Positions 8,730 to 17,673 of a DNA stretch of 64,000 nucleotides are shown piece by piece. The notes under the pieces were generated by a model that did no database searches, was not told the DNA's origin, and worked only from the letters and a program-made list of their open reading frames with translations. The position numbers and the translations under genes are program-made. The DNA comes from SIG565 sp045590755 (GTDB taxonomy: Bacteria > Bacillota > Clostridia > Oscillospirales > Acutalibacteraceae): assembly GCA_045590755.1 (NCBI GenBank), contig JAZNRP010000024.1, forward strand, positions 62,001 to 126,000, in the 5' to 3' direction. Every line of letters begins with the position of its first letter. Positions within the stretch are counted from its first letter, which is position 1.

Positions 8730-9877
8730 TGGAAAAATATATAAACTCTGCGGTTGAACAATTTAAGATTCTGCTTGAAGAACAGCTTAAAAGGGTAGAA
8801 ATTATGGAATCGGGCGCAAAGGCAAAGGACTTTTCCAAAGCCTCAAGAATAGTAATCGGTATTGTCGGCGGCGACGGTATCGGCCCGATTATCGTAAAAG
8901 AAGCCAAAAATCTTATTGAGTTTTTGCTAAAAGATGAAGTTGATTCGGGTAAAGTAGAGTTCAATATAATCGATGGGCTTACAATCGAAAACCGCTTAAA
9001 TCTTGGCAAAGCCATCCCCGATGATGTACTTGCCGAAATTAAAAAATGTGATGTATTATTAAAGGGACCAACAACCACCCCAAAGGGCGGTACAATGGAA
9101 AGTGCAAATGTAGCACTCAGACGCGAGCTTGATTTGTATGCCAATGTTCGTCCCGTAACTGTACCCGATAAGAATATCGACTGGATTTTCTACAGAGAAA
9201 ATACCGAAGGAGAATATGTGCTTGGCTCTCGCGGTGTAGAGCTTCCTCAAAAATTAGCGGTTGACTTTAAGGTAACAACAAATGCAGGTACATACCGTAT
9301 TGCCAAGGCGGCATTTGAGTATGCCAAGCAAAACGGTAAGAATAATGTTGCCATTGTAACAAAGGCCAATATTATGAAGAAAACCGACGGTAAATTTACC
9401 GAAATCTGCCATAAGGTAGCCGAAGCTTACCCTGAAATTACGGCGGAAGACTGGTATATCGATATTATGACGGCAAACCTTGTTAATGAAGATATCAGAG
9501 ATAAATTTCAGGTGTTTGTACTACCTAATCTCTACGGTGATATTATTACCGATGAAGCCGCTCAGATCCAGGGTGGCGTAGGAACAGCAGGCAGTGCTAA
9601 TATAGGCGATAACTATGCTATGTTTGAAGCAATTCACGGCTCGGCACCCAGAATGATTGAAGAAGGCATAGGTGAGTATGCTAACCCGTCAAGTATTTTC
9701 AAGGCAACCGAAATGCTGCTTCGCCATATCGGTTTTGTAGAAAAGGCCGAGAAATTAGCAAAAGCGATGAGCATTTGTAACGAAACCGAGAAACGAGTGG
9801 TAGTTACCGGTAACCGCGATGGTGCAACCTGTAAAGAATTTGCTACCTATCTTATGGAAACAATTAAATCCTTATAA
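8729..9877 (+). CDS. icd: Isocitrate dehydrogenase (isocitrate/isopropylmalate dehydrogenase family)
   Basis: A 382-residue beta-decarboxylating dehydrogenase. It carries VGGDGIGPIIVKEA near residue 50, the substrate arginines in RRELDLYANVRPV, the loop YRENTEGEY, and the metal and cofactor region LYGDIITDEAAQIQGG plus EAIHGSAPR. An N-terminal extension of about 40 residues precedes the usual start of the fold. The operon partners (citrate synthase, aconitase) favour isocitrate over isopropylmalate. NAD rather than NADP use cannot be decided by eye. The gene closes the operon and is followed by a strong terminator. Confidence 0.88.
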   Translation: MEKYINSAVEQFKILLEEQLKRVEIMESGAKAKDFSKASRIVIGIVGGDGIGPIIVKEAKNLIEFLLKDEVDSGKVEFNIIDGLTIENRLNLGKAIPDDVLAEIKKCDVLLKGPTTTPKGGTMESANVALRRELDLYANVRPVTVPDKNIDWIFYRENTEGEYVLGSRGVELPQKLAVDFKVTTNAGTYRIAKAAFEYAKQNGKNNVAIVTKANIMKKTDGKFTEICHKVAEAYPEITAEDWYIDIMTANLVNEDIRDKFQVFVLPNLYGDIITDEAAQIQGGVGTAGSANIGDNYAMFEAIHGSAPRMIEEGIGEYANPSSIFKATEMLLRHIGFVEKAEKLAKAMSICNETEKRVVVTGNRDGATCKEFATYLMETIKSL

Positions 9878-9881
9878 ACAC

Positions 9882-9913
9882 AAAAACCGACACCGTAGGG
9901 TGTCGGTTTTTGT
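9882..9913 (+). terminator. Terminator of the citrate operon
   Basis: AAAAACCGACACC (9882-9894), a GTAG loop and GGTGTCGGTTTTT (9899-9911): a perfect 13-base stem ending in a T-run. The A-run on the left arm would also let it work from the other strand. Confidence 0.93.
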
Positions 9914-9922
9914 CGTATTTTA

Positions 9923-9951
9923 TTGACAATAAGACCTAAAAATAATATAAT
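9923..9951 (+). promoter_or_regulatory. Sigma-A promoter of typA
   Basis: TTGACA (9923-9928), a 17-base spacer and TATAAT (9946-9951), 39 bases before the typA start. It is also an exact consensus pair, consistent with a highly expressed translation factor. Confidence 0.85.
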
Positions 9952-9990
9952 AAATTAGTTAGGAAATATATTTTAGGGAAGTTTTAATTT

Positions 9991-11820
9991 ATGGCAGTCA
10001 AAAAAATAGAAGGTTTAAGAAACATTGCAATTATCGCCCATGTTGACCACGGTAAGACAACCTTGGTTGACCAGTTACTTAAGCAGAGCGGTACTTTTCG
10101 CGTAAATGAGCAGGTAGATGAACGCGTTATGGACTCAAACGATTTAGAGCGAGAACGCGGCATAACCATTCTTTCGAAAACCACAAGTGTTATTTATAAA
10201 GATATTAAAATAAATATAGTTGATACCCCGGGACACGCTGATTTCGGCGGTGAGGTTGAGCGTATTTTAATGATGGTTGACGGTGTACTTTTGCTTGTAG
10301 ACGCCTTTGAAGGCTGTATGCCACAAACCCGTTTTGTGCTTAAAAAAGCGTTATCACTCGGCAAAAAAGCAATTGTTGTTGTAAATAAGGTGGACAGACC
10401 CTTGTCGCGTCCCAAAGAAGTTGTGGATGAAGTATTGGATTTGTTTATTGAACTCGGAGCCGATGATGACCAGATAGAATTTCCTGTTGTTTTCGCATCG
10501 GGTCGCGACGGCTATTCTTCACTTGATGCCGATAATTTGGGTACAGATTTAGAGCCACTTTTTGAAACAATAGTAAATGAAATTGATGCACCTATAGGGG
10601 ACCCCGAAGCTCCGCTGCAGGTGTTGTTTTCAAATATTGAATATGATGATTATTTGGGAAGAATAGGTGTAGGCAGAGTAGTGCGCGGTACAATCCGTAA
10701 CGGGCAAAGCGCGGTTTTATGCCATAATGACGGCACTACAACAAATGTAAAGATTTCCAAGCTGTTTATGATAAACGGCTTAAAGAGAACCGAGTGTAAT
10801 ACCGCGTCTGTCGGTGACTTAATACAGATAGCGGGTATTAATGAGCTAAATATAGGGGAGACACTTTGCGTTCAGGAATCGGTTGAGCCGCTACCCTTTG
10901 TAAAGATTGATGAGCCGACTTTGGCTATGAACTTTATGGTAAATAACTCGCCATTCGCGGGTAAGGACGGCAAGTTTGTAACATCCCGTAATCTTCGTGA
11001 CCGACTTTTCCACGAAATTGAAACTAATGTAAGTCTTCGCGTTGAAGAAACCGAGTCTGCCGATACATTCAAGGTATCTGGCAGGGGAGAGCTGCATCTT
11101 TCAATTCTTATTGAAACTATGCGCAGACAGGGCTATGAATTTCAAGTGTCACCGCCGACCGTTATTTATAAACGCGATAAGGACGGTAAACTCTTAGAGC
11201 CTATTGAGCTTCTTATGATAGAAGTACCCGAAGAATATGTAGGTGCCGTTATGGAGCGACTGGGAACTCGCAAGGCAGAGCTTAAAAATATGGGCGTCAG
11301 GGATGGCGGCACTTCCCACCTTGAATTTTTAATTCCCGCGCGTGGACTTCTTGGCTACCGGTCACAGTTTTTAACCGATACTAACGGTAACGGTATTATG
11401 AATCATGTATTTAACGGCTATGAAGAATATAAGGGCGATATTGAAGCCAGAACTACAGGCTCAATAGTTGTTCACGAAACGGGAGAAGCCACTGGCTATG
11501 GACTTTTCAATACTCAAAATAGGGGTAGACTGTTCATAGGTCCGGGTACTCCCGTATATGAAGGTATGATTGTCGGCGAAAACCCGAAAAATGAAGATAT
11601 AGTATGCAATGTTTGCAAGAAAAAACAAATGACAAATACGCGCGCGTCGGGCAGTGACGATGCGCTCCGCCTTGTACCGCATTCGGTGCTCAGTCTTGAA
11701 CAGTCACTTGAATTTATCAAAGAAGACGAGCTTGTAGAAGTAACACCTAACAATATTCGTCTTAGAAAAAGAATACTTAATAAGGAAGCTCGTATGAAAT
11801 ACGAGTCAAAAAACAAATAA
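9991..11820 (+). CDS. typA: Ribosome-associated GTPase TypA/BipA
   Basis: A 609-residue translational GTPase of the EF-G family that binds the ribosome and assists 50S assembly under stress. The GTPase motifs are complete: G1 AHVDHGKTTL, G2 RGITI, G3 DTPGHADF, G4 NKVD. The BipA-type C-terminal region follows (GRGELHLSILIETMRRQGYEF, RGLLGYRSQFLTDT, NTRASGSDDA). Length is normal for the family. It has its own promoter and heads a run of host genes to 14719; the stop overlaps the next start by one base. Confidence 0.96.
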   Translation: MAVKKIEGLRNIAIIAHVDHGKTTLVDQLLKQSGTFRVNEQVDERVMDSNDLERERGITILSKTTSVIYKDIKINIVDTPGHADFGGEVERILMMVDGVLLLVDAFEGCMPQTRFVLKKALSLGKKAIVVVNKVDRPLSRPKEVVDEVLDLFIELGADDDQIEFPVVFASGRDGYSSLDADNLGTDLEPLFETIVNEIDAPIGDPEAPLQVLFSNIEYDDYLGRIGVGRVVRGTIRNGQSAVLCHNDGTTTNVKISKLFMINGLKRTECNTASVGDLIQIAGINELNIGETLCVQESVEPLPFVKIDEPTLAMNFMVNNSPFAGKDGKFVTSRNLRDRLFHEIETNVSLRVEETESADTFKVSGRGELHLSILIETMRRQGYEFQVSPPTVIYKRDKDGKLLEPIELLMIEVPEEYVGAVMERLGTRKAELKNMGVRDGGTSHLEFLIPARGLLGYRSQFLTDTNGNGIMNHVFNGYEEYKGDIEARTTGSIVVHETGEATGYGLFNTQNRGRLFIGPGTPVYEGMIVGENPKNEDIVCNVCKKKQMTNTRASGSDDALRLVPHSVLSLEQSLEFIKEDELVEVTPNNIRLRKRILNKEARMKYESKNK

Positions 11821-12701
11821 TGAATTATATTATTCTTGATTTGGAATGGGACAGTGCATACTGTAAAAAACACGGAAGATTTGTAAATCAGATTTTGCAG
11901 ATTGGCGCTGTCAAATTGGATGAAAGCTTTAAAATTATAGGTAGGTTTTCAAAAACTGTCCGTTCTTCGTTTTCTAAAAAGGTAAGCAAACGCTTTGCAA
12001 CACTTACCGGTATTACAACAGAAGATATGCTTTCGGGTATTCCTTTTTGCGAAGCGGTAAAGCTTTATAACGAGTGGACAGGGGAAGATTATATCACACT
12101 TACCTGGAGTAATTCCGATTTGTACACCATTATGGAAAACACCCGTCTGTTTTTAAGTGAAAACGAAACCTTTAAAATAGGCCGTTATGTTGATTTACAG
12201 AAATATTTTCAAAATGAAATGAAGCTTCGCGGAGCAGAAATTGTAAATCAGGTGTCACTCTCAAGTGCGGCGGAAATGTTGTCGGTTTCAACCGATGAGT
12301 TCGATTTGCATACGGCGGTTGATGATAGTGAAATAACATCCGAAATCTTAAAGCGTACCTATAATAAAGAAAGATTTGCAGGGTTTATCAAAGACACTGC
12401 AAATCCCGAATTTTACCGAAAGCTTATGTTTAAAAATTACTATTTAAGTAAGTTGGACAATAAGGAAATAAAACCGCAGCACCTTGAATTCAACTGTGAT
12501 AAATGTGGGGAATTAGCACAGCCCGTTAAAAAATTCAAATATAAAAACCACTGGTTTATGAATGAGTTTCGGTGTAATAATTGCGGTAATTCATTTTTAG
12601 GCAGGGTTATGTTTAAAATGACCTATAACGGACTTAAGGTTAATAAGCGAATTATATATCCTGTAAAGAAGGCAAAAGAAAATGAAGCAGCGGTGCAATA
12701 A
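11820..12701 (+). CDS. DEDDh-type 3'-5' exonuclease with C-terminal zinc ribbon
   Basis: A 293-residue protein. Residues 1-180 match the RNase T/DnaQ exonuclease fold: ILDLEWD (ExoI, D and E ligands), a middle Asp region (WSNSDLYTI) and DLHTAVDDSEIT with the His-x4-Asp of DEDDh enzymes. Residues about 222-262 hold two CxxC pairs (CDKC and CNNC) forming a zinc ribbon likely to bind nucleic acid. The start overlaps typA by one base, so co-translation is likely. Whether the substrate is RNA or DNA is not visible. Confidence 0.8.
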   Translation: MNYIILDLEWDSAYCKKHGRFVNQILQIGAVKLDESFKIIGRFSKTVRSSFSKKVSKRFATLTGITTEDMLSGIPFCEAVKLYNEWTGEDYITLTWSNSDLYTIMENTRLFLSENETFKIGRYVDLQKYFQNEMKLRGAEIVNQVSLSSAAEMLSVSTDEFDLHTAVDDSEITSEILKRTYNKERFAGFIKDTANPEFYRKLMFKNYYLSKLDNKEIKPQHLEFNCDKCGELAQPVKKFKYKNHWFMNEFRCNNCGNSFLGRVMFKMTYNGLKVNKRIIYPVKKAKENEAAVQ

Positions 12702-13554
12702 CTGTCCGCGCCAATGTAATGCTTTAAGGACTGATAATGATAATAAAGGCGGCTTTTGCGGTATGCCGTTATCACCTAAAATAGCCCGAGCGGATTTGCA
12801 TTTTTGGGAAGAGCCGTGCATCAGTGGGACTAATGGCTCGGGTACGATATTTTTCAGTGGCTGCAGTATGCGGTGCGTTTATTGTCAGAACTACGAAATA
12901 AGCCATAAAAATAGGGGTAAGGTTATTTCGGTAGAAGGGTTAGCCGAAATTTTTAAAGAATTAGAGCAAAAAGGTGCGCATAATATTAATTTTGTAAATC
13001 CTACACACTATATGGAAGCAATTAAAGCGGCACTAAAGATATACCGCCCCAAAATCCCGCTTGTGTGTAATACGGGTGGCTATGAACTAACTGAAAATAT
13101 AGAACAAAACATCTTTGATATCTATTTGTTTGATTTGAAATATATTTCAAGTGAAAAATCGTTAAGATATTCGGCAGTGGCCGACTACTTTGAAAAGGCA
13201 AGCGCGGCGCTAAAGGCGGCGTATAAATTAAAACCCCAATGTGTTTTTAATAAAGACGGCATTATGCAAAGCGGAATAATTGTGCGACACCTGTTATTAC
13301 CCGCCGCCACCAATGAAGCAATAAATATAATAGATTGGTTTTTCAAAAATACGCCCAACGCCTTTTTCAGCTTAATGGCACAGTATGTCCCTTGCGGTAG
13401 GGCAGAACAGTACAAGGAAATTAATCGTAAAATCACAAAACGGGAATACGATAAGGTGCTACAGCATCTTATCACCAAAAATAGCGACCGGATTTATATT
13501 CAAGACTCAGTGAGCTCTGATAAAAAGTATATACCGGACTTCAATTTATTTTAG
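12682..13554 (+). CDS. Radical SAM protein, PflA-like (activase-type)
   Basis: A 290-residue radical S-adenosylmethionine enzyme. The cluster motif is GCSMRCVYCQN (CxxxCxxC, near residue 60-67), preceded by an N-terminal Cys set (CNNCPRQC, FCGM) typical of the small PflA-related group that is not bound to a known glycyl-radical partner. The barrel strand GGYELTENI also fits. It overlaps the exonuclease gene by 20 bases. No glycyl-radical enzyme is visible nearby, so the substrate is unknown. Confidence 0.82.
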   Translation: MKQRCNNCPRQCNALRTDNDNKGGFCGMPLSPKIARADLHFWEEPCISGTNGSGTIFFSGCSMRCVYCQNYEISHKNRGKVISVEGLAEIFKELEQKGAHNINFVNPTHYMEAIKAALKIYRPKIPLVCNTGGYELTENIEQNIFDIYLFDLKYISSEKSLRYSAVADYFEKASAALKAAYKLKPQCVFNKDGIMQSGIIVRHLLLPAATNEAINIIDWFFKNTPNAFFSLMAQYVPCGRAEQYKEINRKITKREYDKVLQHLITKNSDRIYIQDSVSSDKKYIPDFNLF

Positions 13555-13564
13555 GGGGATTTTT

Positions 13565-14719
13565 ATGCTAAAGGAAAGGTTAAATACTGCCACAGTAGAA
13601 ATTATTGAGGTAGAAACCAAGGCACAGCTTCGCAAATTCGTGGATTTTCCAAATATTCTTTATAAAGACAATCCAAACTTTGTTCCCGCATTCTACGGCG
13701 ATGACTTGGCGGACTGGGACAAAGATAAAAACCCTGCCTTTGATTACTGTGATGCCAAATGCTTTTTGGCATATAAAGACGGGGAAATCGTTGGTAGAAT
13801 AGGCGCGATTTTAAGTCATAAGGCCAACGAAAAGTGGGGAACACAGCGTATGCGTTTTTCACAGGTTGACTTTATTGATGACATAGAAGTGTCAACCGCT
13901 CTTTTTGCCGCAGTTGAAAACTGGGCAAGGGAGAAAAATTGTAATCAGGTGCACGGTCCATTGGGTTTTTGTGACTTGGACAGAGAAGGTATGCTGGTTG
14001 ACGGCTTCGATAAACGCAGTATGTTTATTACATATTATAACGAGCCCTACTATAATGAGCATTTAGAAAAGTTGGGCTATAAAAAAGATACCGACTGGGT
14101 TGAATACAAAATTATGGCGCCTGAAGTAAATAGCGAAAAAGCTGAAAAAATGCACAAAATTGCCGAACACATTATGAAGCGTAAAAAGTTACATAAGGTT
14201 AAGGTAAAAACGAGATTCGGCTTTGCGCCTTATGTAACTAAAGTATTTGAACTGGTTAATGCCGCCTACGCTCCGCTTTACGGCGTTGTGGATTTAAATG
14301 AAAAGCAGATAAAAAAGTATGCTAATAAGTTTATACCGTTGTTAAACCCAAAATACACCTGTTTTGTAATGGATGAAAATAATAATATGGTGGCCTTTGG
14401 TGTCAGTGCGCCGTCGGTAGCCGAGGCTATGAAAAAGTCACGCGGCCGACTTTTCCCAACGGGTTGGGTACATGTGCTTAAAGCTTTCGAGCAAAGCAAG
14501 GCGCTTGATATGTTCTTAATAGCCGTTCGCCCCGATTTACAAGGCTCAGGCGTTAATGCGGTAATACTTGACCACCTTATTCAGAACGCCGCTAAAAACG
14601 GTATTAAGTATGCCGAAACAGGCCCGATGCTTGAAACCAATGCAAAAATATTAGCGCAGTGGAAATCTTTTGATACTCAACTCCACAAGCGCCGCCGTTG
14701 TTATATTAAAAACCTATAA
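13565..14719 (+). CDS. GNAT-type N-acetyltransferase, unknown substrate
   Basis: A 384-residue protein with two acetyltransferase-like halves. The N-terminal half contains AYKDGEIVGRIGAI and VHGPLGFCDLDREGML, and the C-terminal half has the acetyl-CoA-binding pattern VRPDLQGSGVNAVIL. Long proteins of this type occur in many Clostridia and Bacteroidetes; the acceptor is not known. The ribosome site AGGGGGATTTTT precedes ATG 13565. It is the last gene of the rightward group and meets the dap operon tail to tail at a shared terminator. Confidence 0.8.
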   Translation: MLKERLNTATVEIIEVETKAQLRKFVDFPNILYKDNPNFVPAFYGDDLADWDKDKNPAFDYCDAKCFLAYKDGEIVGRIGAILSHKANEKWGTQRMRFSQVDFIDDIEVSTALFAAVENWAREKNCNQVHGPLGFCDLDREGMLVDGFDKRSMFITYYNEPYYNEHLEKLGYKKDTDWVEYKIMAPEVNSEKAEKMHKIAEHIMKRKKLHKVKVKTRFGFAPYVTKVFELVNAAYAPLYGVVDLNEKQIKKYANKFIPLLNPKYTCFVMDENNNMVAFGVSAPSVAEAMKKSRGRLFPTGWVHVLKAFEQSKALDMFLIAVRPDLQGSGVNAVILDHLIQNAAKNGIKYAETGPMLETNAKILAQWKSFDTQLHKRRRCYIKNL

Positions 14720-14720
14720 A

Positions 14721-14752
14721 AAAATAGAAGCACTTTACAGTGCTTCTATTTT
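14721..14752. terminator. Bidirectional terminator between the acetyltransferase gene and dapB
   Basis: A 14-base perfect stem (14721-14734 with 14739-14752) around a 4-base loop, with A-runs on the left and T-runs on the right, serves both converging operons. The stop codon of dapB (14746-14748) lies inside the right arm. Confidence 0.93.
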
Positions 14753-15501
14753 TCATTTATTAAGTCGTTCATATCGTATATGCCGTTGGGCTTATCACTT
14801 AAAAACTTTGCGGCTTTTACCGCACCGAAGGCAAATACATTTTTAGAAAATGCTTGGTGGGTAAGTGTTATAACTTCATTGTTACCCGCAAAAATTACTT
14901 CGTGTTCGCCAACATATGTGCCGCCACGGACAGAATGAATACCGATTTCATTTTTTGAACGCTTTTCGCGTTTTGAATGGCGGTCATATTCATAAACCAT
15001 TTTATTATTGAGCGAATCATTTATGGCATTTGCAAGCATTATTGCCGTACCCGACGGTGCATCAATTTTTTGATTATGATGCCGTTCTATTATTTCAATA
15101 TCAAAGTCACTGCCTAATATGTCGGTTGTACGCTTTACAAGGCTTGTTAAAAGGTTTATACCAAGCGACATATTAAAGGTGAAGAAAATAGGCGCAAATT
15201 TTGCGGCTTCCTTGATTTTCTTAATGTCGCTGTCGCTGTAACCGGTTGTTGCAATAACGGTCGGTACGGCGTATTTCTTGGAATACTGGAGCATACCATC
15301 AAGTGCGGCAGGATTTGAAAAGTCTATAATAACATCACATACGGGTAAATCGTTAAAGGTAGGGTATACTGGGAATTTAATTCCTTCCTTAAAATATGGG
15401 TCAACACCTGCAATTATTTCGCAAGAAGCATCGTCCGCTACTATTTCACTGATAACCGAGCCCATTTTACCCGAACATCCGCTTAATATGATTTTAAGCA
15501 T
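14746..15501 (-). CDS. dapB: 4-hydroxy-tetrahydrodipicolinate reductase
   Basis: A 251-residue enzyme of the diaminopimelate/lysine pathway that reduces the DapA product with NAD(P)H. It shows the nucleotide-binding GCSGKMGSVI at the N-terminus and the catalytic ERHHNQKIDAPSGTA segment with its His pair and Lys. It is the last gene of the leftward asd-dapA-dapB operon, 27 bases after dapA, and ends inside the bidirectional terminator. Confidence 0.95.
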   Translation of the reverse strand: MLKIILSGCSGKMGSVISEIVADDASCEIIAGVDPYFKEGIKFPVYPTFNDLPVCDVIIDFSNPAALDGMLQYSKKYAVPTVIATTGYSDSDIKKIKEAAKFAPIFFTFNMSLGINLLTSLVKRTTDILGSDFDIEIIERHHNQKIDAPSGTAIMLANAINDSLNNKMVYEYDRHSKREKRSKNEIGIHSVRGGTYVGEHEVIFAGNNEVITLTHQAFSKNVFAFGAVKAAKFLSDKPNGIYDMNDLINEK

Positions 15502-15528
15502 TTTTTCACTTCCTATTTTTTACTCACC

Positions 15529-16416
15529 TTAAATTAAGTTTACTTTTTTAAGTTCTTCTTTTAAGGATTCGCGTTTTGCATCACTCATGCAAACCAGCGG
15601 CAAACGGCAGGGACCTAAGTCCATACCCATAATATTCATTGCTTCCTTTACGGGAATTGGGTTTACATCACTGAATAAAGCATTAATAAGACCGATGTAT
15701 TTAATCTGTAAATCCATAGCCTTCTTTGTATCGTTATCAAAGAAAGCCTCACACATATCGTGTGTTTCTTTAGGGGCTACATTTGAGAGTACCGAAATAA
15801 CACCGATACCTCCTACCGATAAAATCGGTACAATCTGGTCATCGTTACCCGAATAAATATCGAGTGCATCACCGCATAAAGCCTTGGTTTTGATAACCGA
15901 TGCAATGTCACCGTTCGCTTCCTTTGCCGCAACAATATTAGGATGCTTGGCAAGCTCGGCATAGGTTTCGGGTAAAATGTTTACGCCGGTACGGGACGGA
16001 ACATTATAAAGAATAATGGGTGCATCAACGCGGTCGGCAATGTAGTTGTAGTGTGCAATAAGACCGGCTTGTGAAGTCTTATTATAATAAGGGGTAACAA
16101 GCAATAGTGCATCTGCGCCAACCTTCAACGCCTGATTACTGAGCTCTACTGAATATGCGGTATCGTTACTGCCTGTACCCGCAATAATCGGCACTCTGCC
16201 GCGAGTAACCTTTACGGCTTCTTCGATAACCTTAATATGTTCTTCGGTATCGAGAGTTGCGGCTTCGCCTGTTGTACCGCAAATAACCAAAGCGTCAATA
16301 CCGCCGCTTATCTGGTCTTCGATGATTTTATCAAGCGCGGCATAGTTTACTGTGCCGTCATCGAACATTGGTGTAACAAGTGCTGTAGCAGCGCCTGTAA
16401 AAATTCTCTTTTTCAT
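15529..16416 (-). CDS. dapA: 4-hydroxy-tetrahydrodipicolinate synthase
   Basis: A 295-residue class I aldolase condensing pyruvate with aspartate semialdehyde. It contains the CGTTGEAATL substrate loop, the YYNK and YNVPSRTG motifs with the catalytic Tyr, and the Schiff-base Lys in AAKEANGD. It is placed between asd, which makes its substrate, and dapB, which uses its product. The length is normal. Confidence 0.96.
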   Translation of the reverse strand: MKKRIFTGAATALVTPMFDDGTVNYAALDKIIEDQISGGIDALVICGTTGEAATLDTEEHIKVIEEAVKVTRGRVPIIAGTGSNDTAYSVELSNQALKVGADALLLVTPYYNKTSQAGLIAHYNYIADRVDAPIILYNVPSRTGVNILPETYAELAKHPNIVAAKEANGDIASVIKTKALCGDALDIYSGNDDQIVPILSVGGIGVISVLSNVAPKETHDMCEAFFDNDTKKAMDLQIKYIGLINALFSDVNPIPVKEAMNIMGMDLGPCRLPLVCMSDAKRESLKEELKKVNLI

Positions 16417-16437
16417 AAGATAAGAGTCCTTTCTTGA

Positions 16438-17517
16438 TTAGTCAATATAACCTTCTGCACAAAGTAACTCTGCTAAAAGAACAGCTCCGCCTGCGGCACC
16501 GCGCAGAGTATTATGTGACATACAAACAAATTTATAATCATACTGTGTATCTTCGCGAAGTCTACCAATTGATATTGCCATACCGTTTTCAAGCTCACGC
16601 TGAAGCTTAATCTGCGGCATACCATCTTCGGTAAAGTAGTTAAGGAACTGCTTGGGAGCGCTGGGAAGCTCTAATTCCTGCGGGCGTCCCTTAAAGCTCT
16701 GCCAGATATCAAGTATTTCTTCCTTTGTGGGCTTCTTATCAAAAGTTACAAAGACCGCGGCGGTGTGTCCGTCAGAAACAGGCACTCTAAGGCACTGGGC
16801 GGTGAATTTCGGTGAGTCGGAATTTACAATCACACCGTTTTCAACCTTACCCCAGATTTTAAGCGGTTCTTTTTCGGACTTTTCTTCTTCGCCGCCGATG
16901 TAGGGAATAAGATTATCTACCATTTCGGGCCAACGCTCAAAGGTTTTACCTGCACCCGAAATTGCCTGATAGGTACAAACAAGGCTCTTGCTTATGCCAA
17001 ATTTATCGAGCGGGAAGATAGCGGGTACATAGCTTTGTAATGAACAGTTAGATTTTACTGCCACAAAGCCGCGCTTTGTACCAAGACGCTTACGCTGTGC
17101 GTGAATAACTTCGGCGTGTTCGGGGTTGAGCTCGGGAATAATCATAGGAACATCGGGTGTAAATCTGTGTGCGCTATTGTTTGAAATAACAGGACATTCG
17201 AGCTTAGCGTATGCTTCTTCAAGTGCGCGGATTTCATCCTTTTTCATATCTACCGCACAGAAAACAAAGTCAACACTCTTTGCTATTTTTTCCATATCGG
17301 CAGTAGCGTCAAGCACCTGCATTTTCTTAACGGCTTCAGGCATCGGCTTGGTCATAGCCCAACGGTTGCCTACCGCTTCTTCATAGGTCTTACCTGCAGA
17401 ACGGGAAGATGCCGCGAGAACTTCGATATCAAACCACGGATGACCGTCGTTAAGTAAAACAAAACGCTGACCTACCATGCCAGTAGCGCCTATAATACCA
17501 ACTTTGTACTTTTTCAT
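16438..17517 (-). CDS. asd: Aspartate-semialdehyde dehydrogenase, fungal/archaeal type
   Basis: A 359-residue NADP-dependent dehydrogenase forming aspartate semialdehyde from aspartyl phosphate. It has the N-terminal GATGMVGQRF, the active-site Cys in KSNCSLQSYVPAI and SDGHTAAVFVTF. These segments match the yeast/archaeal subtype rather than the E. coli type. I take ATG 17517, whose MKKYKVGIIGATG sequence matches the family's N-terminus; a TTG at 17535 would add six residues of no clear purpose. It is first in the dap operon. Confidence 0.93.
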   Translation of the reverse strand: MKKYKVGIIGATGMVGQRFVLLNDGHPWFDIEVLAASSRSAGKTYEEAVGNRWAMTKPMPEAVKKMQVLDATADMEKIAKSVDFVFCAVDMKKDEIRALEEAYAKLECPVISNNSAHRFTPDVPMIIPELNPEHAEVIHAQRKRLGTKRGFVAVKSNCSLQSYVPAIFPLDKFGISKSLVCTYQAISGAGKTFERWPEMVDNLIPYIGGEEEKSEKEPLKIWGKVENGVIVNSDSPKFTAQCLRVPVSDGHTAAVFVTFDKKPTKEEILDIWQSFKGRPQELELPSAPKQFLNYFTEDGMPQIKLQRELENGMAISIGRLREDTQYDYKFVCMSHNTLRGAAGGAVLLAELLCAEGYID

Positions 17518-17613
17518 ATTCAACAAACCTTTCAATTAACACAAATTGTAAAATAAAGTATTGCCTTATTCACCAATTTGCAATATAATACCTATTGTAT
17601 TAGTTATTATATT

Positions 17614-17642
17614 AATATATCATCATTTGGTGATTTTGTCAA
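17614..17642 (-). promoter_or_regulatory. Promoter of the asd-dapA-dapB operon with flanking inverted repeat
   Basis: On the minus strand TTGACA (complement of 17637-17642), a 17-base spacer and TATATT (complement of 17614-17619). The spacer holds TCACCAAAT, and an inverted counterpart (plus-strand TTCACCAATTT at 17569-17579) lies downstream of the start site. The two half-sites about 50 bases apart could be a looped operator. The 5' leader of about 90 bases is too short for a lysine riboswitch. Confidence 0.7.
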
Positions 17643-17673
17643 TTAATCTATAGTTGGGAAATAAAGAAAAATT

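Noticed and set aside
17518..17613. Lysine riboswitch upstream of asd
   Set aside because: The transcribed leader is about 90 bases, roughly half the size of the known element, and shows no conserved junction.
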